From: CAYFVR01 sp046541515
GTDB lineage: Bacteria > Desulfobacterota > Desulfobacteria > Desulfobacterales > Desulfococcaceae
Direction of reading: 5' to 3'
Assembly: GCA_046541515.1 (NCBI GenBank)
Contig: JBKHDD010000248.1
Coordinates: 1-5,646, forward strand
DNA: 5,646 bases
The notes under the pieces are model-generated. The model made no database searches. It saw nothing but the letters and a program-made list of their open reading frames with translations, and was not told where the DNA came from. Below, piece after piece: positions 1 to 5,641 of the stretch; position 1 is the first letter of the stretch, and each line of letters opens with the position of its first letter. Made by a program: the position numbers and the translations under genes.

Positions 1-113
1 TTTAAATTTGATCGCACATCCATACTGCAACACGATTGCAGGCGCAACGACTGGGATTCCGAATGGTTTACAACTTTTTGGAGATTTGCATCGAAAAACA
101 AACCATGCCCGCC
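1..113. other. Gene-free, more AT-rich intergenic stretch
   Basis: I see no credible coding region, RNA gene or strong hairpin here. Base composition is visibly less GC-rich than in the two genes, consistent with an intergenic region beyond the repeat pair. The neighbouring gene, if convergent, must end outside the window. Confidence 0.5.
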
Positions 114-164
114 GCCGGGGGATGAATCCCCCGGCTCATCCCGAAAAGCGCCCTGAAGGGCGCT
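114..164 (-). repeat. Repeat unit A: hairpin plus 22-bp palindrome (REP/BIME-like)
   Basis: Read on the minus strand from 164 down, this unit is a 7-bp hairpin with a TTCA loop (164-147), an 11-base TTTCGGGATGA spacer, and a palindrome with GCCGGGGGAT arms around a 2-base centre (135-114). It matches the unit at 195-246 in the opposite orientation. The palindromes agree at 21 of 22 positions and the hairpins at 13 of 18, with stem pairing kept. The pair resembles REP/BIME-type intergenic elements; no family is assigned. Confidence 0.7.
143..164 (-). terminator. Possible intrinsic terminator of the AAA+ gene
   Basis: On the minus strand the stem AGCGCCC/GGGCGCT with a TTCA loop runs straight into TTTTCGG, about 120 bases after the AAA+ stop codon. 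The stem is strong but the T-run is only four bases (the first is paired), so efficiency is uncertain. It is part of repeat unit A. Confidence 0.45.
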
Positions 165-194
165 CAATCTTGCTTTCGTTCATGAACCATGGCG

Positions 195-216
195 AGCCTG
201 CTTCAGCGGGCTTTTT
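195..216 (+). terminator. Possible intrinsic terminator for plus-strand transcription
   Basis: The stem AGCCTGC/GCGGGCT (one G-T wobble) with a TTCA loop is followed by TTTT and then CGG. It would stop plus-strand transcripts entering from beyond the left edge before they run antisense into the AAA+ gene. With 143-164 it forms a bidirectional arrangement of the kind found between convergent genes. No plus-strand gene is visible in this window. Confidence 0.45.
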
Positions 217-246
217 CGGATTCGGCCGGGGGATTTATCCCCCGGC
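195..246 (+). repeat. Repeat unit B: hairpin plus 22-bp palindrome (REP/BIME-like)
   Basis: Read on the plus strand, this unit has a hairpin AGCCTGC, TTCA, GCGGGCT (195-212), a TTTTCGGATTCG spacer, then the GCCGGGGGAT palindrome (225-246). It is the inverted partner of 114-164. The 30-base spacer between the two units contains a 10-bp palindrome, GTTCATGAAC (178-187), close to the centre of symmetry. The unit lies 38 bases beyond the AAA+ stop codon. Confidence 0.7.
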
Positions 247-284
247 GCGGTGCCCGAATGTCATTTCAAATTTTGCAAATCATC

Positions 285-3200
285 CTACCCCGGCAAATCC
301 TGAATTTCCAGCCGGTACAACCCCTCCGGTTCCACCGATTCCGCCTCCGCCAACCGATCCGCCTGCCGCGACAGCATGGCGTCCAGCAGCTTGCGGACCT
401 CGCGTCCGTTGCCGAAGGTGTCGCCCGCGCCCGCCGCCATCCGCCCGAAGGTTTCGCGCAGCGCCTCCGGCAACCCATCGGCCAGGGTCATGTTCTGGCG
501 TCCGGCCATGAGTTGGAAAATTTCCACCATTTCCTCCGCGCCGTAGTTTTCAAACAAAATCTCCGCGCTGAACCGGGAAGGCAACCCCGGATTCCGCGCC
601 ACGAAGCGCCGCATGGGTTCCGGATACCCCGCCGCGATGATGCACAGCCGGTCCCGGTGGTTTTCCATGAAGGCCACCAGCGTTTCCAGGGCCTCCTTGC
701 CGAAGCTGTCCCGGTCGCTTTCCACCAGTTGATACGCCTCGTCGATGAACAGCACGCCGTCCAGGCTGGATTCCAGCACCTCCCGGGTCTTCAGCGCCGT
801 CTGCCCCTGGTAGCCCGCCACCAGGTCGGACCGGCCCGTCTCCACCAGATGGCCCTTTTTCAGCAAGCCCAGGGCCCGGAACATCTCCCCCATCAGCCGC
901 GCCACCGTGGTCTTGCCCGTCCCGGGATTCCCGGTGAACAGATAGTGGCCCGGCGCCAAATTCCCCTCGCCGCCCCGCAGCTTTTCCACCTTCAGCCGGT
1001 TGATCAGCGTCCGCACCGTCCGCTTCACGCCCTCCAGCCCGATCAACTGGTCCAGCTCCGCCAGCACGTCTTCCAGCCGGTCCACCTTTTTGCCCATGCG
1101 CCGCTTTTCGGCTTCCGGAATGTCCGCCGCCGCAAAGGTCCGCAGGTCGGCGTCCGTGCATTCGGAAACGTCGCACTCGGCCAGCCGGTCCGCCCGGTTT
1201 TCCCGCATCCGTTCCACCAGATTGTTCACGTCCCGGGCATTGCCGAAATCGGCCTTTTTGTCCACCGCCCACACCTCGAAGAGGCGGCGGAGTTCGTCCC
1301 GCAGGCCGGGCGCCGCGATCTCCCCGCGTTTTTCCAAAATTCCGTCGAAGACCGCCAACAGCTCTTCCGCCGAAAAATCCTCGAAAACCACGGTCGGGTT
1401 GAACCGGGATTTCAACCCCGGGTCCAGCTCCAGCAACCGCTCCATTTCCTCGGGATAGCCCGCCATGACCACGCAGAGGTTTTCCCGGTTGTTCAGCATG
1501 AACGGCACCAATTGCCGGACGGCGATCCGGCCGGGGGCGTTGTCTCCGCCGTCGGCCAGTTGGTGGGCCTCGTCGATGAACAGGACGCCGTTCAGCGCCT
1601 TTTTGTACACCGCCGCGCATTTTTCTTCCGTGCCGCCCACGTATTTGTCGATCAGGTCGCCGGGGACCACCTCGTGAACCTGGCTTCGGCCCAGCAGGCC
1701 CAGAATTTGGAAGACCTCGCCCAGCACCCGGGCCACGGTGGTTTTGCCGGTGCCGGGCCGGCCGGAAAAAACGTAGTGGCCGGGGAAGGGCGGTTCCGTC
1801 TCCAGCCCCCGCCGTTGTTCCTCTTGCAGCAGCCTCATGCGGTGGGTCAGCTTGCGGAGCCATTCCTTCACCGATTCCAGCCCCACCAGATCGTCCAGCC
1901 GGGCCAGGGCTTCCTCCACGGTGGCGGCCTTTCGCTTGCGGAGGTGTTCCTTCATCTCTTCCGGCAGGTCCTCCGGGGTCAGAACCTTGCGTTCCTCCCG
2001 CTCCATATCGGCGCCGCTTGTGCGATAGGCCCGGTTGGCGTCCATGGTTTCGTAGAGGGAAATCACGTCCCCCGCGTTGCCGAAGTGTTCCGGGTCCCGG
2101 GCCGCGAACCAGTTGTGAAAAAAATCGGGTAGCAGGGTTTCCAGCCGCTTGGCCAGCCGCCGGTTGTTCCGCTGCACCTGGGCGATGAAGATGTGGTGGA
2201 GCAGTTCCGGTTCGTAATCCGGGATGTGGATGACATTGTTGCCGAAGCGGCGGCGCAGGCCGGGGTTGGCGTCCAGGAAGCGCTGGATCGGTTCCGGGTA
2301 TCCCGCGATGACGGCGGAAAATTCCCCCATGTGGTTGGACATGGCCTCCATGACGGTCTCCACCGCCTCGGTCCCGAAATCCCGCTCTCCGCCCTCGCTC
2401 AACCGGTAGGCCTCGTCGATGAAGAGGACGCCGCCCATGGCCTCCTGCACTTTTTCGGCGGTTTGCAGGGCCGTCTGGCCGATGTATCCGGCCACCAGAT
2501 CGTCCCGGGACGCCTTGACCATGTGGCCCAGTTCCAGCAGGCCCGCCTCCCGGAAAATTTCCCCCAGCAGCCGGGCGATGGTGGTTTTTCCGGTGCCGGG
2601 ATTGCCGGTCAGGGCCAAGTGGAGGTTGGGGCCGGTTTCCTTCTTCGGGGGCGGGGGCAGAATGCGCTCCACGGAAAACCCGGTGGCCGGCGCCGCCGGG
2701 GAGGAAGCGGAGGCGGATTCGGCGGCCTCTTCCATGGCCTCGGTTTGCACCGCCACGAATCGGTCGATCTTTTCGGCCACGGTTTCCCATCCCCGGGTGT
2801 TCCGCAGCCGATCCATGGCGGAGGGCTGGCCGGTTTGGCCCGCGAGCCGTTCCAGGGTGGGGGCGTCCAATGCCTGGACCTGGCGAAGCCGGACGTTGAG
2901 GGACTTGAGGGTTTCGCCGCCGCCGCAAAGGTTGCGGGTGATTTGCAAGGCCGCCTCGTCCAATGCCCGCCAGTCGGTCTGGAGATTGCGGGTGAGCCGG
3001 GCCCGGTGGAGGAGGCTTTCCACTTCGTCCCGCCGGGGCGGACCAATGTAGAGCATTTGGTCCGAGGGTCGGCCTTCGCCCGCGAACATCCGGGTGCGGA
3101 GAAATTGCCACGGGGTGTGGCGCTCCATGAAGTTCTGAATGTCCGAAACGGAGAAATCGGGAAGAATGAAGACGCAGATGTTTTCGTTTTCCGCGAACAG

Positions 3201-3821
3201 CCCGCTCCATTCCGGCAGGTTGTCGGCCATGATGCGCACGGCGTTTCCGTCGGTGAAGTTGATGAAATCCAGGCCGTCGGAAAGGACCACGGCGGTTTTG
3301 ACCGAGCCGTCCCTCATGCAGCGGTTCAGGGTGTTGGCCGCCATCATGTCGTTCATGCCGCCGAAATGGAGGGGTTCGTCGTCATCGCTGGATGGCTGGG
3401 GCGAGGTTTCCGCCGGCGCGGCCGGGGCGTTGTTTGCGCCCGCGTTTTCATCCCGCCGGCGGACTTTGGACATGCCCAAGGGTCCGGCGCACATTTTGCT
3501 TTTTCGGCGGCGGCCGGGGGAAGGGGAGGCGGACGGCTGCGTTTGGGCCTGGTTTCCGCCGGAACTCCCGGCGCGGTTGGCTTGGCCGCTTCCGTCCCTC
3601 CGGATCAGCCATTTGGATTGGATGTCGTAGCAGTAGAGCTTCTGCTTCCCGTTAAAAAAGAGAATGCATTCGTACCCGATGGATTGGAGGTGCTGGTGCA
3701 GCAGCTCCTCGATATTCAAAATCCCCGACGGCAGATGACAAAACTCGTCGTCGGTCTTGCCGTGCAGGAAAAAGAAGCGGTGGTGGTAGTCGGAGAAGAA
3801 GGAGGGGGCGACGTGGGACAT
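285..3821 (-). CDS. Triple-module CbxX/CfxQ-family AAA+ ATPase
   Basis: The predicted product is 1178 aa, probably a cytosolic ATP-driven remodelling machine; no signal peptide or membrane segment is visible. Seen: three tandem AAA+ modules about 280 aa apart. Walker A motifs are GNPGTGKT (406-413), GRPGTGKT (687-694) and GNPGTGKT (964-971). Walker B motifs are VLFIDEA(Y/H), with Asp-Glu at 469/470, 750/751 and 1027/1028. AGYPE sensor-1 segments lie at 506, 787 and 1064, with arginine-finger-like (R/S)RF following each. Modules 2 and 3 open with the family's L..LDxLxGLExVK helix, and the protein ends in a module-end-like DLPG, so the C-terminus looks complete. Residues 1-75 are a small alpha/beta region, 76-150 a Ser/Pro/Ala/Arg-rich linker, and 155-300 possibly a degenerate AAA-like segment. 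Known: relatives include CbbX (Rubisco activase), SpoVK and the EccA ATPases of type VII secretion; most carry one module. Start: the ATG at 3821 has GAGG six bases upstream. A TTG at 3845 would add 8 residues but lies at the end of an apparent inserted element. The substrate is unknown. Confidence 0.93.
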   Translation of the reverse strand: MSHVAPSFFSDYHHRFFFLHGKTDDEFCHLPSGILNIEELLHQHLQSIGYECILFFNGKQKLYCYDIQSKWLIRRDGSGQANRAGSSGGNQAQTQPSASPSPGRRRKSKMCAGPLGMSKVRRRDENAGANNAPAAPAETSPQPSSDDDEPLHFGGMNDMMAANTLNRCMRDGSVKTAVVLSDGLDFINFTDGNAVRIMADNLPEWSGLFAENENICVFILPDFSVSDIQNFMERHTPWQFLRTRMFAGEGRPSDQMLYIGPPRRDEVESLLHRARLTRNLQTDWRALDEAALQITRNLCGGGETLKSLNVRLRQVQALDAPTLERLAGQTGQPSAMDRLRNTRGWETVAEKIDRFVAVQTEAMEEAAESASASSPAAPATGFSVERILPPPPKKETGPNLHLALTGNPGTGKTTIARLLGEIFREAGLLELGHMVKASRDDLVAGYIGQTALQTAEKVQEAMGGVLFIDEAYRLSEGGERDFGTEAVETVMEAMSNHMGEFSAVIAGYPEPIQRFLDANPGLRRRFGNNVIHIPDYEPELLHHIFIAQVQRNNRRLAKRLETLLPDFFHNWFAARDPEHFGNAGDVISLYETMDANRAYRTSGADMEREERKVLTPEDLPEEMKEHLRKRKAATVEEALARLDDLVGLESVKEWLRKLTHRMRLLQEEQRRGLETEPPFPGHYVFSGRPGTGKTTVARVLGEVFQILGLLGRSQVHEVVPGDLIDKYVGGTEEKCAAVYKKALNGVLFIDEAHQLADGGDNAPGRIAVRQLVPFMLNNRENLCVVMAGYPEEMERLLELDPGLKSRFNPTVVFEDFSAEELLAVFDGILEKRGEIAAPGLRDELRRLFEVWAVDKKADFGNARDVNNLVERMRENRADRLAECDVSECTDADLRTFAAADIPEAEKRRMGKKVDRLEDVLAELDQLIGLEGVKRTVRTLINRLKVEKLRGGEGNLAPGHYLFTGNPGTGKTTVARLMGEMFRALGLLKKGHLVETGRSDLVAGYQGQTALKTREVLESSLDGVLFIDEAYQLVESDRDSFGKEALETLVAFMENHRDRLCIIAAGYPEPMRRFVARNPGLPSRFSAEILFENYGAEEMVEIFQLMAGRQNMTLADGLPEALRETFGRMAAGAGDTFGNGREVRKLLDAMLSRQADRLAEAESVEPEGLYRLEIQDLPG

Positions 3822-3827
3822 GGGAAA

Positions 3828-3831
3828 CCTC
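3828..3831 (-). promoter_or_regulatory. Ribosome binding site of the AAA+ gene
   Basis: On the minus strand the sequence reads GAGG, six bases before the ATG at 3821. This decides the start in favour of that ATG over the upstream in-frame TTG at 3845, which has no purine-rich stretch at a suitable distance. The site directly abuts the 11-bp direct repeat at 3832-3842, so the apparent insertion left it intact. Confidence 0.7.
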
Positions 3832-3842
3832 GCGTTTAGGCT
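3832..3842. repeat. 11-bp direct repeat, left copy (possible target duplication)
   Basis: GCGTTTAGGCT here is identical to 3944-3954. The two copies flank the inverted-repeat element with one unassigned base (3843) on this side and none on the other. Removing the element and one copy gives a continuous leader running from the upstream gap into the ribosome binding site. Confidence 0.6.
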
Positions 3843-3943
3843 CAATACCGTTCACTTTGGGATTTCAATTGGCCAATCGTGCCAGATTGACCAGGGCGAA
3901 TGCGATTCGCCCCTACCATTTTCCCGGTTAAATGAACGGCATT
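3843..3943. mobile_element. MITE-like palindromic insertion of about 101 bp
   Basis: The ends form an imperfect inverted repeat: AATACCGTTCACTT at 3844-3857 matches the reverse complement of 3930-3943, AATGCCGTTCATTT, at 12 of 14 positions. Immediately outside lies an 11-bp exact direct repeat, GCGTTTAGGCT, at 3832-3842 and 3944-3954, as expected of a target-site duplication. Inside are a perfect 8-bp hairpin (GGGCGAAT, GCG, ATTCGCCC; 3894-3912) and a 10-bp palindrome, ATTGGCCAAT, at 3868-3877. It contains no gene. This is the layout of a non-autonomous miniature element, although 11 bp is long for a target duplication. It lies between the two genes, just upstream of the AAA+ ribosome binding site. 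The element class is inferred from structure only. Confidence 0.6.
3894..3912. repeat. Perfect hairpin inside the MITE-like element
   Basis: GGGCGAAT and ATTCGCCC form an 8-bp perfect stem around a GCG loop. No T-run follows on either strand, so it is more likely an internal structural part of the element than a terminator. Confidence 0.65.
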
Positions 3944-3954
3944 GCGTTTAGGCT
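3944..3954. repeat. 11-bp direct repeat, right copy (possible target duplication)
   Basis: This is an exact copy of 3832-3842, starting at the base after the right terminal inverted repeat of the MITE-like element. Confidence 0.6.
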
Positions 3955-3978
3955 GGAAATGGAAGAATCGTGGCGGCG

Positions 3979-3994
3979 CCGGATTCGAATCCGG
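3979..3994. repeat. 16-bp perfect palindrome followed by a T-run
   Basis: CCGGATTCGAATCCGG is fully self-complementary. On the plus strand it is followed by ATTTTTCGG, which resembles an intrinsic terminator in that direction, but no plus-strand gene precedes it. On the minus strand, the direction of both genes, A-runs precede the stem instead, so it would not stop transcription passing from the coiled-coil gene to the AAA+ gene in the usual way. Its role is unknown. Confidence 0.5.
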
Positions 3995-4010
3995 ATTTTT
4001 CGGATGAAGA

Positions 4011-4073
4011 CGGGATATCCGGGATTTTTCGCGGATCATCCCGCCCATCCGGCTTTCCATCCTGAATATCCCG
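4011..4073. repeat. Nested inverted repeats after the coiled-coil gene
   Basis: CGGGATAT at 4011-4018 is the reverse complement of ATATCCCG at 4066-4073. Inside, CGGGAT at 4020-4025 pairs with ATCCCG at 4038-4043. On the minus strand these fold just downstream of the coiled-coil stop codon. The inner stem has no T-run after it in that direction, so termination is uncertain. The structure might instead be an mRNA 3' end or attenuating hairpin between the two genes. The rest of the 266-base gap, outside the MITE-like element, shows no gene. Confidence 0.4.
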
Positions 4074-4087
4074 ATTCAAAATGCCGC

Positions 4088-5641
4088 CTACCGAGCCCCC
4101 GCCTGCCGCTTCGGCTGCTTCACCTTCTCAAAATTCAGCAGGCTTTCGTCGGTGCTGGGCTGGTTTTCCGTGCCTTTTTGACAGGTGGGCGGTCCCATTT
4201 CCAGGCCCTCGGCTTCCAGCACCTGGTGGATGGTCCGGAGCCGTTCCAGCCGGGAATTTTCGTCGTTGGTGTTCCGGTCGAAGAAGGCGACGCGGAGGTT
4301 GTTGCGGATCGTCCCTTCGGGGCTTTCTTCCGGCGTGACGATGGTCACGATTTCATCCCCGGAAAGGTGTTTCAGTTTGACGTGGACCGCGTCCCGGAAG
4401 TCCTCGCCCTCGTAGGCCGCGTCGTCGATCTCCCAGCCCTGGTCGATCAGCGCCTCTTCGATGGTTTGGCCGATGTTGTTGCGAAGCTGGGAGGCGATGA
4501 GGGCGTCCTTGGCTTTTTCGGCCAGGTCCAGGGATTCCTGCCGCCAGGCTTCGGATTGGGCGATGGACTGCTTCAGGTCTTCCAGGGAAAGGTCTTCCGG
4601 TGCGCCCAGCCGTTTCATCTCTTCCGCGACCCGGTTCCGCAGGCCGGCGAGGCCCCCCTGGGTCCAGAAATCGACTTGGCCGTCCACTTCTTCCGCGCCC
4701 TCTTCGGTGTCGAAGGTGAATTTGCATACGGTCTGGGCGTCGCAGGCGGCCAGAACCTCGGCGGCATTCCGGCGGGCGGCTTCCAGATGGGCTTCCCATT
4801 CCATTTCCAACTGCTCCAGCTCCATGCGCAGTTCGGAGGCGCGGAGGTAGGTTTGCTGGGCCGCGGCGGTGGCGGCCTGGAAACTGCCGCCGTTCATGTT
4901 GCCCTGGGCCAGGGCCATTTCGGCCCGCAGTTTCTCCAGTTCGCCGGGTTTGAATTTTTCGTGCCGGTATTCCCGGCCGATGGCGTCCAGAAAGGTTTCG
5001 GTGTCGCCGAGCCACTGGGCGGCCATGTCCCTTTCGTTCATTTCTTTTTGGATCATGGCGTTGTGGACCTCCCGAATCCGGCCTTCCAGCTCCCGCCGCT
5101 GGTCGGAGAGGGCCTGGCTGAAACGGCGGCCTTGTTCCTGGATCATGTGCGTGTACTCTTGGCGCTGGGCGTCCGTTTTCCGGTCCAAGGCATTCAAGCC
5201 GTCCATGTATTCCCGCCGCTGTTGGTTGAGCCGCCGATCCGTGTTGGCGGCCAGTTGATCCACGTTGTCCGCGAGATTGTGAATGTCCCGCTCCAGCCCG
5301 TCCTGCCGCCGGTTGACGGAACGGATTTGCCCCTGAAATTCCCGGTCCAGGGTTTCCAATCCCTGTTGAAATTGCCGGGCCTGGGCTCGAATGCGATTGT
5401 GGGTGTCCGCCTCCATCCGCCGCATGTCATTGCTCATGCGGGACATGCCCTGTTCCAGATTGTCGTACCGGCGGTTGACGACGGACATGCGGTTGTCCAG
5501 GTCCCGCCGGAGGCTGCTCGCCATGCTGTTCACGTTGCTCCGGATGTTCTGGTCCACGTTGTCCATGCGCCGGCAGGCGTTTCTCATGCGGTTGTACTCC
5601 GACTGCCGAAGATTGACGATCGCGTCTTTTACGCCGCTCAT
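4088..5641 (-). CDS. Long coiled-coil protein of unknown function
   Basis: The predicted product is 517 aa and I do not recognise the family. Residues 1-231 contain no proline and are rich in Arg, Asn, Gln, Met, Asp and Glu, with leucines and methionines spaced as in a long coiled coil. A motif of the form VNRRxDxLE recurs at 55-63 and 109-117, and looser QRRE forms occur near 141 and 181. Residues 235-300 are helical (LRMELEQLEMEWEAHLEAAR and similar). A short strand-like segment, CKFTF, follows at 306-310, then an acidic stretch and DFWTQGG at 324-330. Residues 385-487 look like a mixed alpha/beta domain, with GWEID near 402, strands VHVKLKHL and EIVTIVTP, then VAFFDRN. The tail after 488 is polar and probably disordered. 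No signal peptide or membrane segment is seen. It lies upstream of the AAA+ gene on the same strand, so a partner or substrate role is plausible but inferred. Only 5 bases precede the ATG, so the ribosome binding site is not visible and a longer N-terminus is possible. Confidence 0.85.
   Translation of the reverse strand: MSGVKDAIVNLRQSEYNRMRNACRRMDNVDQNIRSNVNSMASSLRRDLDNRMSVVNRRYDNLEQGMSRMSNDMRRMEADTHNRIRAQARQFQQGLETLDREFQGQIRSVNRRQDGLERDIHNLADNVDQLAANTDRRLNQQRREYMDGLNALDRKTDAQRQEYTHMIQEQGRRFSQALSDQRRELEGRIREVHNAMIQKEMNERDMAAQWLGDTETFLDAIGREYRHEKFKPGELEKLRAEMALAQGNMNGGSFQAATAAAQQTYLRASELRMELEQLEMEWEAHLEAARRNAAEVLAACDAQTVCKFTFDTEEGAEEVDGQVDFWTQGGLAGLRNRVAEEMKRLGAPEDLSLEDLKQSIAQSEAWRQESLDLAEKAKDALIASQLRNNIGQTIEEALIDQGWEIDDAAYEGEDFRDAVHVKLKHLSGDEIVTIVTPEESPEGTIRNNLRVAFFDRNTNDENSRLERLRTIHQVLEAEGLEMGPPTCQKGTENQPSTDESLLNFEKVKQPKRQAGAR

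Noticed and set aside
8..511. Plus-strand open frame over the left intergenic region
   Set aside because: It runs through both palindromic repeat units and into the 3' end of the AAA+ gene, and its product is low-complexity Pro/Arg/Ala.
550..3210. Long minus-strand open frame of 886 residues inside the AAA+ gene
   Set aside because: It is an out-of-frame shadow. Its translation is Gly/Pro/Arg-rich with scrambled remnants of the AAA+ motifs, whereas the true frame keeps all Walker motifs.
189..3839. Very long plus-strand open frames (189-2132 and 2193-3839) opposite the AAA+ gene
   Set aside because: They are in exact codon register with the AAA+ gene on the other strand. Stops there would need sense TTA, CTA or TCA codons, which a GC-rich gene avoids. 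The translations are His/Arg/Gln/Pro-rich and contain no recognisable motif.
3843..3845. TTG as the start codon of the AAA+ gene
   Set aside because: It lies at the end of the apparent insertion and has no ribosome binding site. The ATG at 3821 has GAGG at proper spacing.
3842..3868. Possible promoter inside the MITE-like element (TTGAAA and TATTGA on the minus strand)
   Set aside because: The spacer is 15 bases, the -10 match is only about 3 of 6, and the sigma preference of the host is unknown. This is too weak to call.
3979..3994. tRNA T-arm resemblance (GATTCGAATC)
   Set aside because: The stem-loop geometry is wrong for a 5-bp stem and 7-base loop. No acceptor stem, anticodon arm or CCA context surrounds it.
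3842..4060. Small minus-strand open frame of 72 residues in the gap between the genes
   Set aside because: It spans the hairpin cluster and the whole MITE-like element. Its composition looks non-coding, and it would have to predate or be disrupted by the insertion.
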